From positions 1 to 40,996 of the forward strand of contig JALKBU010000425.1 in NCBI GenBank assembly GCA_023091735.1: 40,996 bases of DNA, given 5' to 3'. The notes under the pieces were generated by a model, which was not told the origin of the DNA, ran no database searches, and saw nothing but the letters and a program-made list of their open reading frames with translations. Numbering within the stretch: position 1 is the first letter of the stretch; each line of letters starts with the position of its first letter. Positions 17,258 to 25,514 of the stretch are shown here, in pieces. This DNA is from Trichomonas tenax. Its lineage: Eukaryota > Parabasalia > Trichomonadida > Trichomonadidae. Position numbers and translations under genes: made by a program.

Positions 17258-17867
17258 AAACTGCCAAAGATTTTGTTTTTATATTCAACTCTATATATAG
17301 AGTAAAATTTAACCAAAATTACAAAAAACCGCTTTTCAAAAATTTCTCCATTTTTTGCGAAAAGAGAATTTTTGGTGATTTTCATACTATATATCATATT
17401 TCTATTTGCTTTTGCAGGTCAAAATGACCAAATCTTAATCCAGAAGAAAATTTGAACAATTTATTGAATCATCGTTCAGGAATGTAAATTTTAAATCTGC
17501 TTCAACCAAAAAAACAATAACTATTAAGTGAATATGCCACAACTTTCGAGAATATTTTCATTGAATACCAAATATTTCAAACTTAGACCTGGCATTTTGT
17601 GAATAGAATATATAGCCATATAGCAATTAGTTTCCATCTTATTTTTGAAATTATTATAATTTTCATATATCAAACTAAACATTAAGCTGATTTATAGAGA
17701 CTCACCCAGATTTATTGTTCCCAAATTCTTAAGACTTTAAATGAAAATAGCAAAAAATTATTTCAAGATAAGATTCCAAGAATCAGAATTCAGATACAAT
17801 ATGTTATTGACTTTATAAATACAAAGTAAAAAGAAGACATTATTAATGAAGAGAGTCAGAATTTGTG
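17258..17867. other. Divergent promoter spacer between legumain and SNW
   Basis: About 600 AT-rich bases shared by two divergent genes. Besides the second AAAAGCGGTTTTTT copy (17323-17336, minus) and a short CTCTATATATAGAG palindrome (17289-17302), I see nothing notable. Confidence 0.5.
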
Positions 17868-17875
17868 TCACTTTT
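17868..17875 (+). promoter_or_regulatory. Initiator element of the SNW gene
   Basis: TCACTTTT with a predicted start at A17870 and a 15-nt leader before the ATG at 17885. The upstream ATG at 17846 in the same frame lies before the start of transcription. Confidence 0.7.
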
Positions 17876-17884
17876 AATCATAAT

Positions 17885-18919
17885 ATGATTACACAATTTA
17901 AAAAAGTTTCAGAAGTCGCTCCTTTAATTCCGACAAATGAAGAAATCGAATTGAATGTTAAACAGGTCAAAGAAGCGATAGAGACGAATGTTCAGTTCAA
18001 ACAAGGCAAAAATTTCAAAAACGAAGATCCAATTCACACAGTTAAATTCCATACTGATGATCAAAATTACATCGTTCGTGTCGCCGATAGGAAAGTCGAT
18101 CCTTTCGATCCTTCGAGATTTCGAACAAGAAAATTAATTGAAATCCAAGAAAAAGATCCTGAACCTATTCTTACTACTCCTATACAGAAGCTAACTCCAG
18201 AAGAAGAAAAATATTGGTATGTGCCTCCAGTTATTTCAAATTGGAGAAATCCTGCAGGTAACGTCATTCCTATGGATAAAAGAGTTGCAGCAGATGGAAG
18301 AAGAACCATTAAGCCAGAAATTTCTGATAAATTTGCAGTCATGAACAGAGCTTTGGAAGCAACAATGCAATCTATCAACGAAGCCGCTCACCAACGCGCA
18401 GTTCAGCAGCGCCAGCTTCTCATCAAGCAACAGGAAGAAGAAAAGGAGCAACAAAGAGAAGAAGTTAGAAAGTTGCGTGAAGAAAAAATGCGTATTGCAG
18501 CTCTTAAGACACAAGAAGAGAGACAGCGCGATAGACTTATCGAAGAACACAACGAAGAGCGCAAGAGACTCGCAAACAGAAAGAGAGATGTTTCTTCTAC
18601 AGTCACACCAGGTTTCGCTCTCGTTTCACAGAACGAAGAGTCCTTCGATCATACATTGTTTGGCAAGAACGCTGGTATCGAACAAGGATTCGGTGAAGAC
18701 GATGCCAACAATGCTTATGACCAGCCACTCTTCAGACAGCCATCAGAGAAGCCATACATTCCATTCTCAGAATCCAGAAAGCACGGAGTTGTCAATCTTG
18801 CTGCAAAATCGGATGGAAAGACTGCTGGTGCTTCTTCCTTCACAATTTCATTCAAGAAGGGCGCTGCTCAGACACCCATCGAGAAAGATGGTTTATACAT
18901 TCCTGGCCAGAACCAATAG
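17885..18919 (+). CDS. SNW/SKIP splicing factor (Prp45/SNW1)
   Basis: 344 residues. SNW proteins (human SKIP, yeast Prp45) sit in the activated spliceosome and help the second catalytic step. Signatures are VDPFDPSRFRTRKL, then WYVPPVISNWRNPAGN with the name-giving SNW, IPMDKRVAADGRR, ISDKFAVMNRALE, a long charged helix (about 175-240, QQEEEKEQQREEVRKLREEK) and YDQPLFRQP near the end. It is shorter than animal SKIP because the N-terminal region before the SNW core is reduced. I start at 17885 rather than 17846 because the initiator lies between the two ATGs. Together with the RBM25-like gene it reflects active splicing although trichomonads have few introns. Confidence 0.92.
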   Translation: MITQFKKVSEVAPLIPTNEEIELNVKQVKEAIETNVQFKQGKNFKNEDPIHTVKFHTDDQNYIVRVADRKVDPFDPSRFRTRKLIEIQEKDPEPILTTPIQKLTPEEEKYWYVPPVISNWRNPAGNVIPMDKRVAADGRRTIKPEISDKFAVMNRALEATMQSINEAAHQRAVQQRQLLIKQQEEEKEQQREEVRKLREEKMRIAALKTQEERQRDRLIEEHNEERKRLANRKRDVSSTVTPGFALVSQNEESFDHTLFGKNAGIEQGFGEDDANNAYDQPLFRQPSEKPYIPFSESRKHGVVNLAAKSDGKTAGASSFTISFKKGAAQTPIEKDGLYIPGQNQ

Positions 18920-19042
18920 ATTTATTTTTAACAATATATATTACTTTTGTTTGTAAATATATTATAATTATTGACATTTTTGGTTTACGTGTCATATTGA
19001 TAAAAGTTGATTTTTTGGCGGAATTCTGTTGTTAATTTTTTA

Positions 19043-19050
19043 TCATAAAA
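19043..19050 (+). promoter_or_regulatory. Initiator element of the ERMARD-like gene
   Basis: TCATAAAA, predicted start at A19045, 14-nt leader made almost only of A before the ATG at 19059. Confidence 0.6.
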
Positions 19051-19058
19051 AAAAAAAA

Positions 19059-20546
19059 ATGATTGATTCTCTAAAATTTCTTCTTCCTCCACTCGCAGCA
19101 CTTCACAAAGAAGGAAAGTGCACATTTGAGGAAGCGTATGAGCTCATCAACGAGAATCAAACTCCTCATGAAGCAGCAGAAATTCTTGGCCAATTAATTC
19201 GAGAAAATTTCGAAAATAACGTAGAATCTTATTTAAGCACTCTAAAACTCTTCAGAGAGATTGAGTTCACTATCAGAAGATCGCTTTGGCCACCAGAAAG
19301 AGAAGCACCACATCATTTTTCGAAAGCACTTCGCGCAAAAGAGTCGACATCGGTTTTGGATCAAAAACTCATACTAACAATCCTCTCAACCTGCGCTGAC
19401 CCAACAGGCCTTAATCTTCGCAATGTCCTCTCTCATGGTTTCTCAATAGATCCTTCTTTAGCGCATCCAATTTTAATAGGAATCAAAAATAAATTGATGG
19501 AAAAAATCCGATTCCAAAAATTTGAAGACTTCGTTTTCGAGAACGAAACAAAGATTCTTGAGTATCACTTAGATAAAACAGATATCACAGATTTTAGTTT
19601 AATAGGATTTGAAGCAATCAAATCTTCTTCTTTTATCTATAACTTAGAAAATGATGGAAGATTGCCAGTTTTAGAGAAATGTTATCAACTATTTGAGCAA
19701 AATCAATTTGATGATGCTTTGCTATTGCTATTTCCAATCATGGAGCAATCAATTCGTTTGTATGCAGTTAAGAAGTTAAATCTTGATGATACAAAAATGT
19801 GTGCATCATCATCAGAACATTTTCTCGCAATTAAGGATAGTTTGGCAGCATATGATGTTAACATATCTAATTTTATTAATGATATTCTATTTCATCCGGA
19901 AGGTCCAAGAATTAGAGATAGATTGATGCATTTTACTTCACCAGTCTTCACTCGACAAATTGCATTCCTTGCATTTGAATTATTCGAAAGATTATGTGTT
20001 TACTGTGCTGATGGACTTTCATCTGACATTCACATTAAGAAATGGAACTTTGCTTATCATCCAAGTAGAATATTGGAATATGAAATATTTAATTGCTGCA
20101 GCACACGAATTAATGTGGATTTGTTTAATTTTTACTGCTCGCAGACATATTTAAGACTTATTGATGGAGTTAGGATTGCTAGAAATGCTAATAATGCTAC
20201 TTTTAAGGATTCTAATATCAATAATTTCATTCATGGACCGTTCCAGAATCTAGTTTGCCTTTTTGCGCTCTCTATTGCAACATCAAAAAATGTCAAAGAT
20301 GCAACAATGACCCACTTCATGTGTATATGCAATGCAGCTACAAAATTCGCTAATCTCGGTGACTCAGCGAGATTTGTTACAACACTAGTTGAAACCAGCA
20401 CTTTCATGTCTAGACACTGCAAATTAATAGAAAAACCACTTGATTTCGATAAACTTGTGAAATTATCACAACTCGATATTTCCACTTACAATCCGAACTC
20501 TAAATACATTAAACTCACCAAAATGCAGTTAGAAGGACTTAATTAG
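19059..20546 (+). CDS. ERMARD/DUF4209-like helical protein
   Basis: 495 residues, mostly helical. Two stretches, GLNLRNVLSHGF and PEGPRIRDRLMHF, resemble the paired R(N/D)-L-HG-type motifs of the ERMARD (C6orf70) and DUF4209 group, a family also related to abortive-infection-like helical nucleotide-binding domains. Family assignment rests on these motifs alone. The animal protein has C-terminal membrane segments, and I see no clear ones here (FQNLVCLFALSIAT is only weakly hydrophobic), so an ER location should not be assumed. The ATG at 19059 follows the predicted transcription start; the frame is open 30 bases further upstream only from a TTG. Confidence 0.55.
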   Translation: MIDSLKFLLPPLAALHKEGKCTFEEAYELINENQTPHEAAEILGQLIRENFENNVESYLSTLKLFREIEFTIRRSLWPPEREAPHHFSKALRAKESTSVLDQKLILTILSTCADPTGLNLRNVLSHGFSIDPSLAHPILIGIKNKLMEKIRFQKFEDFVFENETKILEYHLDKTDITDFSLIGFEAIKSSSFIYNLENDGRLPVLEKCYQLFEQNQFDDALLLLFPIMEQSIRLYAVKKLNLDDTKMCASSSEHFLAIKDSLAAYDVNISNFINDILFHPEGPRIRDRLMHFTSPVFTRQIAFLAFELFERLCVYCADGLSSDIHIKKWNFAYHPSRILEYEIFNCCSTRINVDLFNFYCSQTYLRLIDGVRIARNANNATFKDSNINNFIHGPFQNLVCLFALSIATSKNVKDATMTHFMCICNAATKFANLGDSARFVTTLVETSTFMSRHCKLIEKPLDFDKLVKLSQLDISTYNPNSKYIKLTKMQLEGLN

Positions 20547-20897
20547 CAATATCATATGTGATGATATAGCTATTTGCAATCTTTATCAATTAAATTAAAG
20601 GTGAAATTTCCTCATTTGGGCATTTAATAATATTAATAAATTATTTGGTACTTTATAAAAATCAGAGAATTTAAACCGTTCGCTCATCAGTTTTAGAAAA
20701 TAAAGTAATGAATTTTCGATTGATTTATAGTCATTATAGAATCAATAATGCATTGTTAGCTTAGGCAAATTGTAGCACATTGGCCACTATATCGGGCCAG
20801 AATAAAACAAAATAATATCCAAAATATAAATAAAACATAATTAAGTTCGTAAAGCAATATATTTTATTGTTCAACCTTTATATAATACTAATATGTT
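20547..20897. other. AT-rich spacer between convergent genes
   Basis: About 350 bases between two convergent gene ends. I see no gene, repeat or initiator. Confidence 0.5.
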
Positions 20898-21296
20898 TTA
20901 ATGATGTCCGCAATCGCCGAAATCACCATCGCCGCCAACAGACTTGCCGCAGGAGCAAGAATGGAGGTCAGAATCTGTTGGAAGAATGACCTTGAAAGTA
21001 GATGAGAATCTATCAGACTTGAAATCAAGAACAGAGTTTCTAAGATAAAGCATTGCCTTCTCATCGAGGACAACCTGGGCACCATCCTTCTTGAAGAGGT
21101 GATCACCCTTTCTAGCAGCGTTATCGAAGCTGAAATCGTACTGGAATCCAGAGCATCCGCCTGACTTCAGTCCGATTCTGAGCATCTTGTTCTCGAAATC
21201 GCCCTTTAGGAGCTTCTTGATCTGCTCTACGGCTGATGGTGTCATGTCGAAGGCCGGCTTGGCAGTAGCGAAGCTGCGGAAGACTTGAGATAACAT
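20898..21296 (-). CDS. A-type iron-sulfur carrier (IscA/HesB family), hydrogenosomal
   Basis: 132 residues. A-type carriers hold Fe-S clusters or iron during maturation of target proteins. The three conserved cysteines are present: Cys48 in SGGCSGFQYDF, then Cys114 and Cys116 in HSCSCGKS. The N terminus MLSQVFRSFATAKPAF has the ML start and an Arg two places before a Phe, like trichomonad hydrogenosomal presequences with cleavage after RSF. The tail GDGDFGDCGHH is Gly/His-rich and carries an extra Cys. The longest ORF starts at a GTG two codons upstream; the ATG at 21296 fits the initiator. Confidence 0.92.
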   Translation of the reverse strand: MLSQVFRSFATAKPAFDMTPSAVEQIKKLLKGDFENKMLRIGLKSGGCSGFQYDFSFDNAARKGDHLFKKDGAQVVLDEKAMLYLRNSVLDFKSDRFSSTFKVILPTDSDLHSCSCGKSVGGDGDFGDCGHH

Positions 21297-21302
21297 TGAC
21301 AC

Positions 21303-21310
21303 TTTTATGA
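21303..21310 (-). promoter_or_regulatory. Initiator element of the IscA gene
   Basis: TCATAAAA on the minus strand, predicted start at 21308 and a 12-nt leader before the ATG at 21296. Confidence 0.65.
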
Positions 21311-21424
21311 TTTGAATGTCCTTTCAATTGATAAAATATTCTCAATTTAGGAAAATTTGCGTTAAATAGGTCAGAATTAAATCAGTCTCTCTTTTGTTGT
21401 TTCTGTGTTCTATCGCTCGAAGGA

Positions 21425-21488
21425 GGGCATCAAATTGGGAAAAAATCAAATTGGTTTCCCAACATGACGGAACTCACGGAATATGCCC
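21425..21488. other. Nested inverted repeats, possible structured RNA or hairpin
   Basis: An outer pair GGGCAT/ATGCCC (21425-21430, 21483-21488) encloses an inner pair TTGGGAAA/TTTCCCAA (21435-21442, 21455-21462). ATCAAATTGG also occurs twice in direct order. The block lies in a gene-free 700-bp interval and is richer in G+C than its surroundings. Confidence 0.4.
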
Positions 21489-21960
21489 TGCTATAATATA
21501 CTGCAAATGATAGTAAGCGATTATCATAAAGAAGAGATGGTGGAACCGAAGAATTTGGAGAAATCCACGATGAAATCGTGAATTTTTAATAATTTCGTAA
21601 TAAATAATTTTTCTGACATGTTTGCATCAATAACTCAATGTTTTCAGACATTGATGTTAAATTTCAGCTCTTCAAAGTTTGTTTCTGATTTGACAAAAAT
21701 TTCGGTTTCATTATCATTTTCTTTGATTTTTAAAAACCAAATAACTAATTTTATGGTATTTTATATAGGCTATTAATACACAACAAATCAAAAAATCCAA
21801 TATTTTATTCGAAAAGTGACATCTTATCAAAAGTGACAAAGCAAAATGTGTTATTTTTATCATAATTGGAAAAGTCAGAATCTTTCATGATAAGTATATG
21901 TTTTTATTCGACATTATTATTATATTGCAGATAGTATATAAATATGCACAGTTAGAACAA
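21489..21960. other. Spacer with two orphan minus-strand initiator words
   Basis: No gene. TCACTTTT occurs twice on the minus strand, at 21812-21819 and 21829-21836, 17 bp apart. Both point toward the hairpin and the IscA gene, which has its own initiator. No ORF follows either copy. Confidence 0.45.
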
Positions 21961-21968
21961 TCATTATA
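21961..21968 (+). promoter_or_regulatory. Likely initiator of the 228-residue coiled-coil gene
   Basis: TCATTATA with predicted start at A21963 and a 25-nt leader before the ATG pair at 21988/21991. It lies within the longest ORF, which opens at 21898. Confidence 0.45.
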
Positions 21969-21987
21969 CTGTAGAGAGTGGTCGATA

Positions 21988-22674
21988 ATGATGAATCGAA
22001 AGTTGTCCATTTTTGGTCGAAAAATTGGGTCAGACACCAATGACCCCCTATTTTATTTTTATATTGAAATGGATGATAATTTTATGGCTCCCAACAAAAT
22101 AATTATTAGCAGACACAAATCTTATGCCTTCAACCTCAGCTTCAAAACTAGCGATGCTTTATCACCACAGTTAAGCAGAAGAAGAACTTCTAATTTGGAT
22201 CACATCAAGAATCTTGAAAACAGACTGAATTCATGTGACTCGGTCTATAAGCTGAGCTGCCAAACACAGCAAACGAGATTCAAAGAAAGAAAAGAGAAAA
22301 TTCATGCATTGAAAAAAGCTCTTCAAGCATATAAACATTCTATCGGTGATGTAGAGAAGCAAGAGCTTCCAATTCCTTCAAATATAAACACAATAATTCG
22401 TTCTGAAATTAGTGAATTTATGAAAACTAAAGCATCAAATGAACTTACTGATCTCTATAAAGAGGTTCAGGAACTGTCAAGTGAAAATCAAAACTTAATG
22501 AAGAATAATATCGCTCAATATTCGACATATTTAAATTCCTTCAAAGAACTTGTTAATTCTTCGATTCTATCACCAGAAGAAGCTCAGCTTTTATCCCAAA
22601 TAGAGGCAAATCAAAAAGAATTAGAAAAATTATTCCCAATCAAAAAGTCAACGAATTCAGTTAAATTTATATAG
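21988..22674 (+). CDS. Coiled-coil protein, unknown function
   Basis: 228 residues from ATG 21988 (MMNRKLSIFGRKIG). The frame is open to an ATG at 21898, but the extra part is hydrophobic, AT-biased and lies upstream of the likely initiator. From about residue 60 the protein is helical and coiled-coil prone (LDHIKNLENRLNSCDSVYKL, ELTDLYKEVQELSSENQNLM, QIEANQKELEKLF). No domain is recognised. It faces another coiled-coil gene tail to tail, with 147 bp between stops. A cytoskeletal or scaffold role would be a guess. Confidence 0.6.
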   Translation: MMNRKLSIFGRKIGSDTNDPLFYFYIEMDDNFMAPNKIIISRHKSYAFNLSFKTSDALSPQLSRRRTSNLDHIKNLENRLNSCDSVYKLSCQTQQTRFKERKEKIHALKKALQAYKHSIGDVEKQELPIPSNINTIIRSEISEFMKTKASNELTDLYKEVQELSSENQNLMKNNIAQYSTYLNSFKELVNSSILSPEEAQLLSQIEANQKELEKLFPIKKSTNSVKFI

Positions 22675-22821
22675 ACATTCAGCCATCAGTTCATTAATTG
22701 ATGGCAAATTTTCTTGTTTGTATCAATCAATTTTAAAAATTTGTTAGTAATTTTAATTAATTAAATAGTGAAATAGGACGATACAAAATGATATTTTATT
22801 ATTCGAACAAATAAGAATATA

Positions 22822-23946
22822 TTACAAACCCATTGCAGCTCTTCGCTTTGCCATTTTGAGTTCATGCTTAATTTTACCGAGTTCTCGCTTGATATTCTGG
22901 TTTTCTGCTCTCGTTTGATTGAGTTCTTCTTCCTTCTGCATCAATGCTGACTTCATTGTATCTAATTGACGAGAAACTTCATGAGATTCTTCATTATTTG
23001 GTATTTCAACAGATTTAGATGATACAGAAACATATTGTGAGATAAGGGTATTCCTCTTTTCAACCAAATCAAGCAGTTTCTTTGCTTGAAGTTCTTCAGT
23101 CTTTTTGATTTGTTTTCTTACTTCTTTGATCCTCTGATTGTATTTAACAAGTGCTTTTTGAACAGGCAGAAGAACTTTCTTTTGCCCATTTTCGAGTGTT
23201 GTCAAGTCTTTGTGATATTTTTTATCCATATTTTCTAAAGTTTCCTTGTAGTTGTTCATTTTCGTCAAATACTGTGATTCAAGATTTTCTAATGTTGAAA
23301 CAGCGTGTGCCAATTGATTTTTGGCATCTTGAAGAGCTTCAAGTCGCTCACTATCGCGTTGTTTGATGCTACTTTGTAAATACTTTATTTTCTGTTTCTG
23401 TAATTTGAGATTTTGCTTCAAATATGTGCTTTCCTCATCTTCATTGTGTGTTTGAGACTTATTTTCATCATCTTCAGTGGTTTCAACAGAGACCTGCGAA
23501 ATTCCATTCAGCCTTTCATTTGCTCTGTCAACGTTAGCTTCCATTTTCTTTATTTCAAGATCTAACTGTTGCATTTCTTTGTCAGGCTTTTTCTCAGCGT
23601 TTTCACTAATTTCAGCCATTGACTTTTCGAAATCTTCGCGCAATATATTCATGTTTTTAATATGTTCTTTCGAGAGTTGAACAACCGTGTTATGATGATC
23701 TGATTCAAGTTTTGCGAGCGCTGCATCTTTTTTACTTGCCTTTTTGATTTCATTACCATTTTTCTCGTTCTTGTCTTGAATAAATTGTGCTTCATATCGA
23801 TGAATTTGGTCCGTTGTATCTAAAATTTCGAGCTTTACTGACTGAAGATATTGTGAAAGCCTCTCTATCTCATCATCAGCGAGCTCTAGATTCTGTTGAA
23901 GCTTCGCCTGGAACTGATCAAGCTTTCTTTGATACAAATTCGACAT
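22822..23946 (-). CDS. Long coiled-coil protein, unknown function
   Basis: 374 residues, almost entirely a heptad-pattern coiled coil with high Glu, Lys and Gln (LQKQKIKYLQSSIKQRDSER, KEELNQTRAENQNIKRELGK), ending in the basic KMAKRRAAMGL-like tail. No membrane segment or globular domain is visible. Such proteins occur in trichomonad cytoskeleton and basal-body structures, but nothing here proves it. The ATG at 23946 is the first in frame. No TCAY initiator is close; the 97-bp gap to the divergent RING gene holds two AGGGTCTA words (23996 and 24027). Confidence 0.7.
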   Translation of the reverse strand: MSNLYQRKLDQFQAKLQQNLELADDEIERLSQYLQSVKLEILDTTDQIHRYEAQFIQDKNEKNGNEIKKASKKDAALAKLESDHHNTVVQLSKEHIKNMNILREDFEKSMAEISENAEKKPDKEMQQLDLEIKKMEANVDRANERLNGISQVSVETTEDDENKSQTHNEDEESTYLKQNLKLQKQKIKYLQSSIKQRDSERLEALQDAKNQLAHAVSTLENLESQYLTKMNNYKETLENMDKKYHKDLTTLENGQKKVLLPVQKALVKYNQRIKEVRKQIKKTEELQAKKLLDLVEKRNTLISQYVSVSSKSVEIPNNEESHEVSRQLDTMKSALMQKEEELNQTRAENQNIKRELGKIKHELKMAKRRAAMGL

Positions 23947-24037
23947 TTTAAAATTTAAATGTACGTTTGCTATCGTCCTGTAAAGTTATTATTATAGGGT
24001 CTAGCAAAAAATTATGGGTTCTATAGAGGGTCTAAAA

Positions 24038-24045
24038 TCATAAAT
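24038..24045 (+). promoter_or_regulatory. Possible initiator of the RING/MATH gene
   Basis: TCATAAAT overlapping the ATG at 24044. The predicted start at A24040 gives only a 4-nt leader, shorter than its neighbours, so this is less certain. Confidence 0.4.
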
Positions 24046-25426
24046 GAGGGAATTACCAAAAATAACAAGTTTATCATTTAACGAGGCAGTAGAGACTGCA
24101 AAAGATCATTTGACGTGCTTCGTCTGCATGGAGCAGGCGAAGAACTCGATAATGATGCGATGTTGCCAGAAGATTGCGTGCAAAAACTGCGTTGACGAAT
24201 GGTTCACGATCAATAAAACTTGTCCTTACTGCAGGACGCCATACAGTGATCCACCGTACTTCCACATACCGTGGATCGACTGCATATCTGATATTTTGAA
24301 CGTTTATTCACTTTCAGCTGAACAAAATACGATTTGTTTGCTTCACTCAAAGCAATACGAATACATCTGCCAGGACTGCAAGAAATATATCTGTTCGGGC
24401 TGTTTGTATGAGATCGTTACGGGCCAATCAACAGAACACAAGAACCACAAAATTATTCCAATTTTAGATGAATTCATTAGATTCAAACAAAAGATTCTGC
24501 AACAGGTTCCGCTTATATCGAAATACTTAGATCAGCTGAGAAACACAAGTCTCGAATTAAAGCAAAATTCAAAAGAATTACAGCAAGAAAAAGAGGCTAT
24601 AAACATGGCGATGTATGATGACTTCAACAAAGTTTTGAATGGAGTGAAAGATTCATTCAAAACAGCAGAAGAAGCAATTTCAAATTTAACAAGTGGTGGA
24701 ATGATGGCGGCCTCTGAATTAGAGAGATTGTATAAAGAAGCGAAAATTCAGCAGAAACAAGGAAATGTCGCATCAATTCTCGAAGCTGCTAAGAAATTAA
24801 ACGATTGTCGTCTTAAAAATGAGAAATATAGGAAATTTGAGAATGCTATTCATATTCGCAATCCATTGCTTCCAAATTTCCATTCATTTGAAATCAAAAT
24901 ACAAGATTTCATTGGATTAAGAAAGAGATTCCAAGTTTTACCACAAGAAGAAGTGCGCTACATTTATTCGAAGAAGATTCCGTGCTTTGGAAACAAATGG
25001 CGTGCTAAAATATATCCAAATGGAAACGGAAATGGCCTGAACACACATTTATCGTTTTTCGTCGAATTGCTCTCTGGTCCATTAGAATTAACTCCATATG
25101 AATACCGAGTCGACATTATTCCATGCAAGTCAGGGGTTCAGCCGCTATCCAAGCAGTATTCATCTGATTATGTGTCAACAGATTCCTGGGGATGGAACAA
25201 AGCCGCATCACTTCAGGTGATATGCTCCGAAGATTACATAAAGGATGGAACACTGACACTTGTTTTGAGTATCAGAGCATTAGCGAGATATCAGGAATGC
25301 ACAGATTTAAAGGCTTTGATAGAAAAGAAGCGTTCCAAGGTCAAAATACTCAAAGAGTTGTTAAATGGTGGACATGATCAAAATGCACCACAAGAAGTTG
25401 AAGAAGATGAAGAGGAAGAAAAATAA
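24044..25426 (+). CDS. TRIM37-like E3 ligase: RING, B-box, coiled coil, MATH
   Basis: 460 residues. A RING finger covers about 25-63 (C25, C28, paired Cys at 40-41 and 46/49, then C60 and C63 in KTCPYCRTP), which recruits E2 enzymes for ubiquitin transfer. A B-box zinc finger follows at 98-135 (CLLH, CQDC, CSGC, EHKNH). A coiled coil covers about 145-275 (LDQLRNTSLELKQNSKELQQ). A MATH/TRAF-like domain covers about 280-415 (SKKIPCFGNKWRAKIYPNG, LSFFVELLSG). An acidic tail (EEVEEDEEEEK) closes the protein. This order matches animal TRIM37, the only TRIM type with a MATH domain. The MATH domain probably chooses the substrate. The order is what I see; the ligase role is known for the family. Confidence 0.85.
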   Translation: MRELPKITSLSFNEAVETAKDHLTCFVCMEQAKNSIMMRCCQKIACKNCVDEWFTINKTCPYCRTPYSDPPYFHIPWIDCISDILNVYSLSAEQNTICLLHSKQYEYICQDCKKYICSGCLYEIVTGQSTEHKNHKIIPILDEFIRFKQKILQQVPLISKYLDQLRNTSLELKQNSKELQQEKEAINMAMYDDFNKVLNGVKDSFKTAEEAISNLTSGGMMAASELERLYKEAKIQQKQGNVASILEAAKKLNDCRLKNEKYRKFENAIHIRNPLLPNFHSFEIKIQDFIGLRKRFQVLPQEEVRYIYSKKIPCFGNKWRAKIYPNGNGNGLNTHLSFFVELLSGPLELTPYEYRVDIIPCKSGVQPLSKQYSSDYVSTDSWGWNKAASLQVICSEDYIKDGTLTLVLSIRALARYQECTDLKALIEKKRSKVKILKELLNGGHDQNAPQEVEEDEEEEK

Positions 25427-25514
25427 TTGTTTTTGTAAATCGATGTTTTAATTTTATTTTATAAACAAATAGAATAATGATCTAACAAGGAAGATTTAAT
25501 TAAATAAACAAGTA

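Noticed and set aside
19059..20546. Abortive-infection-like (Abi) defence protein
   Set aside because: The R-D-L-H motifs are shared with ERMARD/DUF4209 eukaryotic proteins of this length, and nothing in the context suggests defence or recent transfer.
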